64,000 nucleotides of DNA from Camillea tinctor (taxonomy: Eukaryota > Ascomycota > Sordariomycetes > Xylariales > Xylariaceae): NCBI GenBank assembly GCA_022578605.1, contig MU394073.1:186001-250000 (forward strand), given 5' to 3'. The notes under the pieces were generated by a model. That model saw only the letters and a list, made by a program, of their open reading frames with translations. It made no database searches and was not told where the DNA came from. The translations under genes and the position numbers were made by a program. Shown piece by piece: positions 21,201 through 33,330 of the stretch (positions are counted from its first letter, which is position 1; every line of letters starts with the position of its first letter).

Positions 21201-22253
21201 TTTATTTTTTTTTTATTTTTAGAAAAAAAAAGTCAGTCTAGACAGCCTGCGTCTCTTATTCTCTCCATGATTCAACAACAATTAATTGATTTCAGTCAAA
21301 GTTTAATGGTATTAGAATTTAGTGTTAACAAATTGCCAAGACCGTGTTTGGCAAACAGCCAATCAGAAGCCTGCAGCTATCCCTTTTTGTCGTGTAAGCG
21401 ACGTCATTGCAGATATGGACAGAGTGCATGGGTCCCTCAGCTAATTACATAAGAGGGATGCGAGAAGGGAAATAGTTAGATGCCTCTAATATCTAAACAA
21501 ATATCGATATTAGTTATGATATTTATGTAATTATTAGGCAAGGACTTGGAGAGGTAGTTTTTAGGCAAAAGTAAGGTCTGAACGGTTTTGTTGGTATAAA
21601 ACCATAGGTACAGCGACTAAATGTACAAAATCTATAATATCAACGGCACCCGACAGAACAAGCAGGTTACGTTGTAAGATAGAAGGTAAAGTAAACAAAG
21701 CAAAACAAATTAAAGGAGCAAACACAGACTTGGGATGGAAGGTGGACTTGTATGAGTCAGACACGCTGGATATCCTTTGGATAGGTTGAAATGGATTGTT
21801 TCAGTGCATGTATTGTATAAGACTATGCTGTGTACAGTAACTAAATTTAATAATTGCGATAGTTTCAATCGGATATCTCGCCCTAGCATTAGCTTGGGGT
21901 AAACTACAACACGCCATTGGCCAGAGCCCCTCCTACCCGCATCTACCTCCGGAGATCGCAAGAGCTAGAGAAGGATTTTCCTGCATAATTTTTTTTTCTC
22001 GTGCCTTATCGGCTTATCGCCAACTGCTGCAGGCCGTCTGGGGGTTGCGCCTTTGAAATTTATCAATTTATTAATTTATCATTTTATCTTTCTCAACTCT
22101 AAAAAAAAAAAGGCCTTGAATGACTCTTCCCTCTACAACACCTCGACAGACTCCCGACTCCCCCCTTCAAGAAGCTCAATTGACTTCAATTGGGAGCCGG
22201 GCACCCTGCATCTCGCCTTGCGAGACATTGCTCTTTCAACACATCAGCCTATA
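18203..22253. other. 4 kb gene-poor region
   Basis: AT-rich, stop-dense in all frames, with one doubtful small gene (19315-19725). An 8-bp unit TAATCAGG is repeated three times near 18491-18515. ACCTAGG/TAGGTA-type motifs recur. At 21180-21230 there is a dense T-then-A low-complexity tract. No transposase, reverse transcriptase or RNA gene could be recognised. The last ~200 bases hold the CPA2 5' region. Confidence 0.55.
19315..19725 (-). CDS. doubtful hypothetical protein
   Basis: Possible two-exon gene: 19490-19725 and 19315-19438, joined by a 51 bp GTGAGA...CTAAG intron, giving 119 residues. The frame is open upstream of the ATG as well, so it may be the tail of a longer or decayed gene. 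The text (SHFESLATIGCAYAYGALIP, NLGFRIASSTGKMVDFTNVL) looks protein-like, but I recognise no family. No neighbours support a role. It could equally be chance. Confidence 0.22.
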
Positions 22254-25200
22254 ATGGCTCTCTCCTCTACCAAGCTAGCCGGTCGAGCACCTGCGCTGCT
22301 GCGACAAGGACGATATCTACCTCGGGTCCTCCCACGAAGGCAATTCACTGCTACCACAGTTCGTGCGCCTACACGGCAGCTCCTAGCACCTAATTCCAGC
22401 TTTGCTTTCACGCAGAAGAGGACTTTCGCTGCTACCACTGCCTATGCCAATGCCGCTGCCACTGCCCAGGAAGCGCCCAACCCCAAGGCATACTTAGAGA
22501 GCGGTGTTATAAAACCCAGAGATGTCGTGGACGTCAAGAAGGTCCTGGTCATTGGAAGTGGTGGATTGGCCATTGGACAAGCTGGAGAATTCGACTATTC
22601 AGGTTGGTCTTACACCTACAATTCACAATTCGTGATACACACCATTCGCGACAATTCAAACCCGGCGGTCGAGTCGAGGAGGATGAGTCACATTATATCT
22701 AAACCTATGCCTACACTTACCCTTTGTTCTCGATGGAAGCTAACCTATCCCTATGTCTGCAGGTTCTCAGGCCCTCAAGGCTCTTAAGGAGGCCGGCGTA
22801 GCCTCAGTTCTCATGAACCCCAACATCGCCACCATCCAAACCAACCATGTCCTCGCCGACGAGATTTACTACCTCCCCGTCACCCCTGAATACGTGACCT
22901 ACGTCATTGAGAGAGAAAGACCCGATGGCATCTTCCTATCCTTTGGAGGTCAGACTGCGCTCAACCTGGGTGTCCAGATGCAGCGAATGGGCATATTTGA
23001 GAGATACGGCGTCAAGGTTCTTGGCACGAGTGTACACACCCTCGAGCTCAGTGAAGACAGAGATCTCTTCGCCAAGGCCCTCAACGAGATCGACATCCCC
23101 ATTGCCAAGTCAATTGCTGTTGGAACCGTCGAGGATGCCCTAGATGCCGCTTCCAAGGTTGGCTACCCCATTATTGTCCGTGCCGCCTATGCTCTGGGTG
23201 GTCTTGGCTCCGGTTTCGCCAACAACGAGGAAGAGCTCCGCAACATGGCTGCTCGATCCTTGACCCTCTCACCCCAGATCCTCGTCGAGAAGTCCCTCAA
23301 GGGCTGGAAAGAAGTCGAGTATGAGGTTGTCCGCGATGCCAACAACAACTGCATTACTGTTTGTAACATGGAAAACTTCGACCCCCTGGGCACCCACACT
23401 GGTGACTCTATTGTTGTGGCCCCCAGTCAGACTCTCAGTGATGAAGAGTACCATATGCTTCGTTCCGCTGCTATCAAGATCGTTCGCCACCTTGGTGTCG
23501 TGGGTGAGTGTAATGTTCAGTACGCCCTCCAGCCGGATGGCCTTGATTACAGGGTCATTGAGGTGAATGCTCGTCTCTCTCGGTCGTCTGCGCTTGCCTC
23601 CAAGGCCACTGGATACCCTCTTGCCTATACCGCTGCAAAGATTGGTCTCGGACACAGCTTGCCCGAGCTACCCAATGCTGTCACGAAGACCACAACTGCC
23701 AACTTCGAACCCTCGCTCGATTATATCGTCACCAAGATTCCTCGTTGGGACTTGTCTAAGTTCCAGCATGTCAAGCGTGACATCGGCAGTGCTATGAAAT
23801 CCGTAGGTGAAGTCATGGCTATCGGACGTACTTTTGAGGAGTCGTTCCAGAAAGCTATCCGTCAAGTCGATCCTAAGTTCCTCGGCTTCCAGGGTGATAA
23901 GTTTGATGACCTGGATTATGAACTTTCACACCCTACCGATCGTCGATGGTTGGCAGTCGGCCAAGCCATGCTCCACGAGGGTTACACTGTTGAACGAGTA
24001 CATGAACTGAGCAAGATTGACAAGTGGTTTTTGTACAAGCTTCAGAATCTTGTCAACTGTACTAGAGAGATGGAAGCCGTCGGCAGTTTGGAGGGTCTGA
24101 AAAAGGATCTCGTCCTAAAGGCGAAGAAGATGGGCTTCTCTGATAAGCAGATCGCAAAGGCTGTGAAGAGCGACGAGGACTCTGTCCGTGCCCACCGGTT
24201 GAGCATGGGAATTCGTCCTTGGGTCAAGAAGATTGATACCCTTGCCGCTGAGTTCCCTGCTGATACCAATTACCTGTACACCACCTATAACGCTAGTTCT
24301 CATGATGTTACTTTCGAAGATAAGGGTACTGTTATCTTGGGTAGTGGCGTGTATAGAATTGGTAGCTCTGTCGAGTTCGATTGGTGCGCTGTCAGCGCTA
24401 CCTTGGCTTTGAGGAATATGGGTCAGAAGACTGTCATGATCAACTACAATCCTGAGACATACTCTACCGATTTCGACACGGCTGACAAACTCTACTTTGA
24501 GGAGTTGAGTTATGAGCGAGTGATGGATATTTATGAGCTCGAGAATGCCTCGGGAGTCGTTGTTTCTGTCGGTGGTCAGTTACCGCAAAACATTGCTCTA
24601 CGCTTACAAGAAACTGGCAAGGCCAACGTGTTAGGTACTGATCCTAAGGACATTGATAAGGCTGAAGACCGTCAAAAGTTCTCCGAGATCCTAGATAGCA
24701 TCGGTGTAGACCAGCCCGCTTGGAAAGAGCTGACATCTGTGGCCGATGCCGAGAAGTTCGCTCAGGAAGTTGGATATCCTGTCTTGGTTCGTCCTAGCTA
24801 CGTTCTCTCTGGTGCTGCTATGACCGTCATCCGCAGCCAAGAAGACCTCAAGGACAAGCTTGAAGCCGCTAGCAGCGTTTCGCCTGATCATCCAGTTGTT
24901 ATCACCAAGTTCATAGAGGGCGCCCAAGAGATCGATGTCGATGGTGTTGCTTCCCAAGGAAACCTGGTCGTTCATGCTGTGAGTGAGCACGTTGAGCACG
25001 CTGGTGTGCACTCGGGAGATGCTACTTTGATCTTGCCTCCGGTCAACTTGGATGAAAACACTATGGCCCGTCTCAAGGAAATTGCTGAAAAGGTTGCTAA
25101 AGCCTGGAACATCACTGGTCCGTTCAACATGCAGATAATCAAGGCCGAGGACCCTGAGGGTGGCGCACCTGCGTTGAAGGTTATCGAGTGCAACCTCCGT

Positions 25201-25993
25201 GCCTCCCGGTCATTCCCCTTCGTTAGCAAGGTTCTTGGTACCAACTTCATCGACGTTGCCACCAAAGCCCTGGTTGGCAAAGATGTTCCAGAGCCCACTG
25301 ATCTCATGGCTGTCAAGCGAGACTACCTTGCTACTAAGGTTCCCCAGTTCTCCTGGACTCGTCTCGCTGGAGCTGATCCGTTCTTGGGTGTGGAGATGTC
25401 TAGCACAGGCGAGATGGCTTGTTTCGGCAAAGACCTGGTTGAGGCTTACTGGACCTCTCTGCAGTCCACCATGAACTTCCGCATGCCGGAGCCTGGTGAG
25501 GGTATCCTTTTCGGCGGTGAGCTCTCCAAGCCATGGCTCACCAAGGTTGCCGATTACCTTGCTCCCCTCGGGTACAAGTTCTACGCTGCCGACAATGCTG
25601 TCAAGAAGTTTCTAGAGTCGACAACGAAGGATCGCGTCAATGTTGAAGTAATCGAATTCCCCAAGGAGGACAAAAGAGCACTCAGAGAAGTCTTCCAGAA
25701 ATACGATATCCGTGGAGTGTTCAACCTGGCTTTGGCCCGTGCCAAGACGGTCATGGATGTTGACTATGTCATGCGACGAAATGCCGTCGACTTCGGTGTG
25801 CCCCTATTTATGGAACCACAGGTATGCATAACTATTATTATAAAATCCCACTTAACGTAGATTAGTCACTAACATTATGCCCTAGACTGCTATGCTCTTC
25901 GCCCAATGTATGAGCGAGAAACTGCCTCGGAAGGAAGGCATACCCTCCGAAGTTCGCCGGTGGTCCGAGTTCATTGGTGGCAAGCCGTTATAG
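22254..25993 (+). CDS. CPA2: arginine-specific carbamoyl-phosphate synthase, large chain, mitochondrial
   Basis: Three exons: 22254-22602, 22763-25821, 25886-25993; 1171 residues. Residues 1 to about 60 form a basic, Ser/Thr/Ala-rich mitochondrial presequence (LAGRAPALLRQGRYLPRVLPRR). Then [32 protein letters not shown] opens the first ATP-grasp half; the second half begins VILGSGVYRIGSSVEFDWCAVSA. Both halves keep the GG loops and the ATP-grasp signatures VEVNARLSRSSALASKATGYP and IECNLRASRSFPFVSKVLG. A C-terminal MGS-like allosteric domain follows. It makes carbamoyl phosphate for arginine with the small amidotransferase (CPA1/arg-2 type), which is not in this window. The frame is open upstream to 22053, but the presequence and A-rich 5' leader favour ATG 22254. 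Confidence 0.95.
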
Positions 25994-27417
25994 ATGATCA
26001 ACTCGGCGCTTGACCAACACGACCACTACAAAAGGCCTCTCATTTTGGAAGAGAAGACATAAACCTCGCGGAATCTCACAGTTTATATCCATAACATACC
26101 CACATTATCCATATTGATTCAGCCCCGGCCCCCCGTGTCCGGTTGGCTTTATCTTGTTGGTTCTGGCAGGCGTTTTTTCCCTCGTGTTAAGTTGAAGTGT
26201 TTTCCCCCTCTTCTAACTCGTGAAGGGACGGAGCAATGATGGAAATTTAAAAAGGGGGGGTTCTCTTTTTTCTTCTGCTAACGAGTTTTATTTTATTTTA
26301 TTTTTACTCTATATTCTATGTATACTAGACGATCTTGAAGGGGATGGGGAGTAAGGGGAGTAAGGCAGGGGAAGAGAGGAAAAGGAATAAAAGGGGGTGG
26401 GGGTGATGATGATGATTTATCATCGAATATTTCTTGTATTTTTCATAAAAAGGAAATATCGTGGCAAAAATGAAGGATGAAAGTTTAAAAAGTAGCCAAT
26501 TGTCTTCTGCTTTTGTTATGGTCGTTGTGTGCATTGCTAGGTTTACAATGCTTCCTTACCTATAAATGAAATGAGTATCACTACTAACGTCTCTTCCCCT
26601 TAATTTTCATCAGGTATGGGCCTATAGAACAAGAAAAGAAGACACAGCACAGATGAGATAGACATAATGAGAATAAAGAGTTTAGCTAGAATTTAAAATA
26701 ATTAGCTATTCTCTCCTTTTTTTTTCTTCCACTCTCCATTCTCTCTTTCCTTTTCTTTTTCGTGTTGTGATTGTTTTACTAATTACCCCTTTCCCTCCTT
26801 CCCTTAACCACGTATCAACTTCAACATCAATTTCTTTTTTTAAGTCTTCCTCCCCCAAACCAATTCCCGAGATCGTCGCCGCCCGATGATCAATTAGATC
26901 GGGATGTGAAGAAAAAAAGGGTGAAATGTCCAGACGAATGGGAAAAAGAAAGAGACCTCAACAAATCCAAGTCACAAGTCGCATGCAATTTTCGCTTCGC
27001 TTGCGTTTATCGAATTAATGTATTCGTGCGTGCGTTTTGCGCGTTATGTACGGTTATGTAGGCTGGGGGGGAGTAGGGTAGTAAGGGGTGGTTGTTCGCT
27101 TTTCTTGGCCAACCTCTAGGGATTCATTCCATCAATCCCTTTGTTTATGCCTCTTTTCACCATCTTCCAAATTCCGAGGTGGTGTCCTCCCCCTTCTCCG
27201 GGTTTCCTCGCAATATTAATCCCTCTCGATTTATCAATTCGCAAGATGTTGAGAACCGAACTTTTTTGGTTTTTTTTTCTTTTTTAATTTGCCCCTTAAT
27301 ATGAGTTCGTGTAGGTATTATTACCTCCACCTATCTACATAATCTCATCCATACCTTGTCGTGTCTCCCCCTCTTTTCTACTCATCCGCTCTCTCTCTCT
27401 CTTTCTTTTCGATTCTT
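25994..27417. other. convergent 3' regions of CPA2 and NPL4
   Basis: 1.4 kb, low-complexity: poly-T and C/T-rich tracts (26250-26300, 26700-26760, 27270-27290), an AT-rich stretch near 26430-26700, and repeated ATGATG near 26405. It presumably contains both 3' UTRs. No gene seen. Confidence 0.55.
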
Positions 27418-29744
27418 TTACATATCTTCGTATTTGGTACGGTCGAAGGAGGGTCGACTCTCGTTTCGTTCGTTCAGCCTAACGGCAGCAAGACGCTTAG
27501 CAAGCGGTTCACCGGATCTATTTGGGGTAGTAGTAGCAGCAGCGGCACCGGTAGCAGACGACGACGCGACCGATGACGCCCTGCTATTTTTTACTTGATT
27601 GCCGCCCTCATCGCCACTTGAAGGACGAGGGCGCTTTTTGGGGAGACTCTCACCAGTCGATTGTAGAATGGCTAATAAAGTCTGCCAACCGGGCTTGGAG
27701 AAGAGCTGATAGGTTTCGGCTAGATCGTGCGTAGTGGCAACTCGACATAGTAGGGCTTCCTCATCCTGGAAGAAAGGTTAGCATAATTAAATATACCCTA
27801 TCAAGAAAAACGATAAAAAAGCGAAGACGCTCTGTGATTTATGGTTAAGGCTCACCTTGGCTAGAACGTCCATTCCGTGGATGAAGTTGAGGAGGTGAAA
27901 ATCCGAGAGGGATCCGAGCTGTTTCCCACCGCTAGTGTCTAGTGCTTTGGCAACCGACTTGTATTCTTGGCTCTCTCCTATCGCCTCACGGTTCTCGATG
28001 GGGAAGTTAGGGGTATTAAACAAAGGCTTGGGCTCGGCAGGGAAACCATGCGTCAGTGTGACGAATAGATACTCGACCGGGAAAGATGGTTTAGCATTTT
28101 CTTGCACATTTGCACCATACTCGTTAATCTTGCGATAGAATACCTCGGGGATGTACCGAGTTCGGCTCGTAGATCCATCGTCATCCTCTTCTTCGCGCAC
28201 GAGCATGACATTAGGGTCAGCTGATGGTTCTACAATATCTGCCCGGACCATCTCTACTGCTTCGTTTGAGACCTGGTAGGACGAGATGGAGATTTGACCC
28301 GTGTCGTCGCCAGATATGATGCACGTAACAAAATTAGAGCCAAACCTGCCGGTATCACTCCATTTTGTTGGCTTAGGGTGTTGGGCTTGCAGGCGCGCCG
28401 CAAAGCAAACCTCAAGGGATGAGAGGAAATAGGAATCAGCGTGCCGCTTGCAGATGACACTCCCGTCGCCCTTCCCAGAGTCGAGCAAATCGGTAAAAAT
28501 AACACCGACCTGCTCTAGTCCACACAACTTGGCGACTTCGTTTACGGCAGCTTCGTTCTCAAAAGAATTTAGTGTGACCCCGTCAACTTCATCTAGCTGG
28601 GGAACCTCATATATAGCCTCTACAATAGCTTTCACGCCTAGAGGCACCTCGGTATATTCTGCATATCGCCCATATAGATAACCTATCCGTTGTGCACCGG
28701 TCCTCCGCCAGGCATCAATAAATGTATTGACAAGCTCGAAAGAGGCAAACTCGACATGGTCGACCATACGAAAAGTCTGGGGCTGTAAAGTGATGGCGCT
28801 GGGCTGGCATTTGGTGCAGATACCCTCAGGCCATTGCGGATGGCCTGATGGGCAGTCCCGCTTGACCCGGAAGTAGGGCTCTTTGAGAGGTGGTATAAAT
28901 GAACTACCGAGTTCGGGCTTGTTGGTGGCAGAGTTGATCTTGCGGAGGTACGAGTGGAACGATAGGTATTTGATCTTCTTGTCGGCGAGGTATTGCGCAT
29001 TGAAAGGATCGAGAGGCATGCAGTAATCGCACATGCCTTTGGGGCCGTGTTTGCACATACGATCGCGGCCTCGCGCAATCTTCCCATCCTGTCTATCCAA
29101 GCGATCGTCGAGAGCAGATTGTCTGACCACCTCCCAAGGGTTCTTGATCACCTGAGAAGGTGAGGCCAGGGGTGGCGGATCGATAGGCATATCCTCTGTG
29201 GGCAAGATGGGCTTTCCGTTCAGTCTGTTGGTTGACGACGACAGCGTCTGGGAGGCTGCGGGGAGGCCATTTGCATGGCCATTCGTGGAAGTATCCTGGT
29301 GCTGGTAGGTAATGAATATGAGATCGCCATGGCTATATGTGCAGATAGATATCTATATTAGCGGCTATGAACGGCTAGGTAATTATATGGGTAATCCAAA
29401 CGAGGGGGGAGAGAAAGAGAAAGAGAAAGAGAAAGAGAGAGGAAGATATAAAATACTTCAGTCCTATCTGCGCCAGCTTAAACTTGGCTATGTCAACCAG
29501 TCTCTTGGAGTCTTTGGAGTGTGGATCGGGAGACATGGAAATGGTCTGGGGGTCGACGGTCGGCGGCAGATGTGTCACGAGCTGCATATATTATATTATC
29601 AGTTAACCTAGTTGGTGGACCATGTCGGATGCATGACCGGAGGAGCCAAGCAAGACATACCTGACGGCCAAGTTCTGCAAAAGTGTCGTTCTTGTCGATA
29701 GTAATGCGGACCATGCCGTCCGGCCCTCGAAGTCGCAGCAACAT
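27418..29744 (-). CDS. NPL4: NPL4, Cdc48/p97 cofactor
   Basis: Four exons: 29661-29744, 29457-29581, 27856-29332, 27418-27765; 677 residues. The first exon gives the ubiquitin-like start [22 protein letters not shown]. The short second exon gives [20 protein letters not shown]. Then the Npl4 zinc finger motif [12 protein letters not shown] at about 163-174 and a second Cys set ([18 protein letters not shown]) lead into the MPN-like NPL4 domain ([31 protein letters not shown]). Npl4 works with Ufd1 and Cdc48 to unfold ubiquitinated proteins in ERAD and other pathways. Intron 2 carries a (GAGAAA)n run. The C-terminus is Ala/Ser-rich and variable, as expected. Confidence 0.94.
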
Positions 29745-31052
29745 GGTGGCGGGACTTGGAGGGGGGAGGGACTTGGGACTTGAGATTTGGGACTGCAGAT
29801 TATGCGGGGCAGAGAGAGAGAGAGAGTAAGAAGGTTAGGTTAACTTATTATAGAATCGAGAAGGGAATACGTAAAAGTAAAGTGGGCGTGGATCTATAAG
29901 GAAAGAGACGGAGAGATATAAGGTGTTGGGAGGTTGAAGGGAAGAAGTGGGAAGAAAGATGAAAGTGAGATGTGAATTAAGGTAAGTTAGAGCAGATGAT
30001 GGTAGAATGTAGAAAGTAGAAAGTAGCACCTAACCTAGCTAAAAAGAAAAGCTAAAAAGAAACACTAAAAAGAAGCTGAAGGTATCAGGCACTGACGGCT
30101 GATGACGCGCCGTGTAAGAGCTGCTTAAGCTGCTAAAGCTGCTTTAACCTGCCAAAACCTGCCAAAACCTTAATAACTTTCCCAATCAGCCTTAGCTCAC
30201 TTTGCTTCAAAGGTGGCTCGAGCTCCACTGCACTCCTCCCCAAACCCAGTCAGCCCGTCCAGTGGTCCAGTGGCATGCCGTTCTAAAAACCATGTGAGGT
30301 CATTTTCTTTCTTTAACACACCAAGTCTTGCATATAGGAGAACGTATTTCATAAGAACTATGACAATATATTATCAAATGTGCAACGACTTTTTTTTATT
30401 GCAAAAACCCCCTAAAGACCTTTGCAACTCCCGAATAATAAAAATAATAAATGAGAGATGGGGAAAAAACAAAAACAAAAACAAAATAAGAAACGTAGCA
30501 GTAGCAGCCTCGTTCTGATCGGATATGATCTCAACTATTTTGGGTTCGGTTCTGTGGTGCGCGCGTAGCTCTCCCTAAACCCATCACAATAAATATCTCT
30601 CCATTCCGCCTGGAGATTTTTTTTTTCCCCTTCATTCATCACACCTCCCCCCCCGAGGCATTGCCTTCGGCCAAAACAGAAAACTTAAAAAAATAAAAAT
30701 AAAAAAAATAAAAAGCTCCTCGCATGTCTTGGTAAGAGTGAAGGAACATCCACATAGTTTACATAGAATAAACACAAGCCGAGTACGAAAACCACCCAGC
30801 AGTTCGGCCCAACCCTAGTTAAGCCATGGTCACCCCTACGATAGGTAATGCCCTGAACGCCCTGTTTTGCTTCCCCCCACATCTCCAACGCACGACCACG
30901 TATCATCGTCTATCACCTTTATGTGACAGGTTCCGTTCTTGTCTGCCCCCCCCTCCGTCCTGGCTGTCGCTGTCTGCGAGCCATTAGCTGCGCAACCCAA
31001 ACGGCCACTCGCTTGCACGCCTGATGCAGCCAGAACGAAAAACAAAGGGAGC
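29745..31052. other. intergenic between NPL4 promoter and PWWP gene 3' end
   Basis: 1.3 kb. It contains (GA)n at 29812-29827, repeated AAGCTGCT/AAAACCTGCC words at 30118-30168, and A-rich runs at 30460-30490 and 30690-30715. No gene or RNA seen; the NPL4 promoter should lie within the first few hundred bases. Confidence 0.5.
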
Positions 31053-33330
31053 TCAGGTTTGTACCTCCGTAGCCGTTGGCTTATCCTCATTCGACGACTC
31101 TGCATTGGCCTCGCTTCCCTCCTTGGTGTCCTTTTCGCAAGATCCCGCCTTAGACGTGTCTTTGTCAGACTCCGCTTTGGTCTCTGCCTTGGCTGCCTTC
31201 TCTCCATTTGTCTCCTTCTCGCTCTTCGCGTGTGCTTTGGATGTGCCATTAACACCGTTGGCTGCTGCGGGAGCTTCTCCCTCCACAGCTAGGAGCTTGT
31301 TCCACTTATCTAGGAGTGTCTGAGACCGCGGCTTGAATTCAAATTCCGACTCTTTAGGGATCGTCTCCAATCTCAAGATGGCCTTCAAAACCTTGTTGAT
31401 CTTGGTTGCCCGGATAATGCTGACTTCTAGGTCCGGGAAGGTCTCGAGCTTGCCGAGGAAATCGGACATGGACTTCATTTCTTCAGACTTTGGCTCCTGA
31501 TCACGGAGCAGGAGGCCCTTCTGAAGGCGGTGTCGCAGGAACAGTATCTCTTTCTTTTAAACAGTTAGCACTCAGATCCAAATCAATTAAGAGCTTTGAT
31601 TGCACCTACCTCCTTGCGGACGTGCTTCTCCTCCGGAGTCAATTCTGGCTCCTTTGGCGCCTGTTCCTTCTCCTTTTTGCTATCCGCATCCTTTGCCTTG
31701 GACTTCGTTTTGCCCTTCGCCTTGGAAGCGTCCTTAGCCACGGATGGTGATTGCACTCCATTTGCCGCCTTAGGAGTCGAGGAATTTGTCAGTTTGATCT
31801 TGGGTTTCTTGACCGAGTCGGATCGCTGGGGGGTCTAGGATAAAGAATTAGCTATTTCTGATCCATCATATATATATAGTCCGTGATCTTAGTAACTTAC
31901 GCTGTGTTTCTCTTCCTCTGCCTTGCGCTTCTTCGATTTGGATTTCTTCTCTGACGTTTCGTCCTCACCGCCTTCTTCGGCATCGGCCATTTCAATATCG
32001 CCATCTTCGTCAATTGCCTCGGGGGCCTTGCCCTTCTTCGGTGTTTTCTTCTTGTTGTTCTTCGCCTCGAGCTTGGCGAGGCGCTGCTCTTCGAATTCCC
32101 GAAGCACATTCTTGTAATAATTGAGGTCATTCTGTTCAGCGGCCAGTTGATGGGCACTTTGCAGATCCTTGCGCATCTTGGGGGTGATGAGATCAGTGAC
32201 CGTCTCGGCATCAAGTTCGCTAAGATCGGTATTTGGGGTCCAAGAGCTACGGATTGTGGTCAGTACAAAATCCATTGGTCAGAAATTAGGGAGGTACCGA
32301 GCTCTTACAATTCATTGGTGTAAAGATACATGACCGGGTATGTTCGGTCTCCAGCACGCTTGCCTCCATCAGCAAAATCCTCTCGGTAGGTACCATCGGG
32401 GCGAGCAGCGGTGACAGGTCTGGAATTCAGCATGTTTTGCGGCAACATGTCCTCTTCGCAAACGATGACCGGCCAAGGCGGAAATCCCTTGAGCTTGGCA
32501 AAATAGTGGTCGCCGGGTTTCGCGTCAAGGTGTTGGATTTTAGCCTTGGAGGCTTTCTTGTTTAGCTTTTTGCCTTTGGCATGGTCGGGGGCGCCAGACG
32601 ACTTGCGACGCGCTTTAGACTTGTCGTTCCCAGGAGAGGCTTCCTCCGCCTCGACAGCTGCCGCGTCTGCCGCGTCAGCGCCTGCTCCATTCTCCGTCTC
32701 AGCATTTGTAGTAGCGTCTGCAGACTTTTCATTATCGGCCTTGGCATCGGTGGCAGGCTCTGCGGCCTCTTCGGCAGGCTTGTCCTTCATTTCAACGTCG
32801 GCTTCGGATGTCTTCTCGTTAGCTGGCTCGTTGACGGGAGCTGATTCCGTTTTGGACTCAGGTTCTATATGAGAAAACAACCAATGTAAGCTAATGACCT
32901 GAATTTTTTTTATTTATACAGTAGACCCGGGTGATGAAATAGCATGTGGAGACGGTTGGACAGATGCGTGTACTGTGATTGCGCGAAACGAATGGATTGC
33001 ACCGTGGTTCCGCGCCCCATCCAAGTGGCAATGCTCGCGAGGGTTTAGTGACACGTCTTCCTGCAGCAACAACTTACCTTCAGTTTCGGCTGGCTTTTCA
33101 GCTGCCTTATCCTCCTCATCCTTGGCAGCGTCGTCTGCAGCCGGTGCAGACTCAGACTCGGGCTTGGACTTGGACTCTGAATCTGTTGACTTGGCCTCCG
33201 TCCCAGGCGCGACAGTCTCTGATGATGCAACTTCTTCACCGGTAGTCCCAGCAGCAGTAGCAGCAGCAGTAGCAGGAGTAGGTTCAGCAGGCTGCGCGAC
33301 AGTAGATTGCGCGGGCTTCTCGTCGGACAT
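31053..33330 (-). CDS. PWWP-domain protein with TFIIS-N/LEDGF-like helical domain
   Basis: Five exons: 33078-33330, 32309-32864, 31901-32246, 31610-31834, 31053-31553; 626 residues. An acidic, Ala/Glu/Lys-rich N-terminus precedes a PWWP domain at about 200-295 (GDHYFAKLKGFPPWPVIV ... YPVMYLYTNEFSWTP). A Lys-rich charged linker follows, then a helical domain at about 485-555 (MSDFLGKLETFPDLEVSIIRATKINKVLKAILRL...LLDKWNKLL) like the TFIIS N-terminal/LEDGF integrase-binding fold. PWWP domains bind methylated H3K36, so this is probably a transcription-linked chromatin reader. The first intron (213 bp) is long for this window. No precise orthologue is assigned. Confidence 0.88.

Noticed and set aside
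22053..22253. N-terminal extension of CPA2 by an upstream in-frame ATG
   Set aside because: Runs through an A-run (KKKK) and C/T-rich leader. A proper mitochondrial presequence starts at 22254.
18203..22253. Transposon remnant in the gene desert
   Set aside because: No transposase, integrase or reverse transcriptase motif and no terminal repeats could be found by reading, so it is not called as a mobile element.
32546..32872. Plus-strand Ser/Ala-rich frame inside the PWWP gene
   Set aside because: Shadow of the Ala/Glu-rich coding strand.
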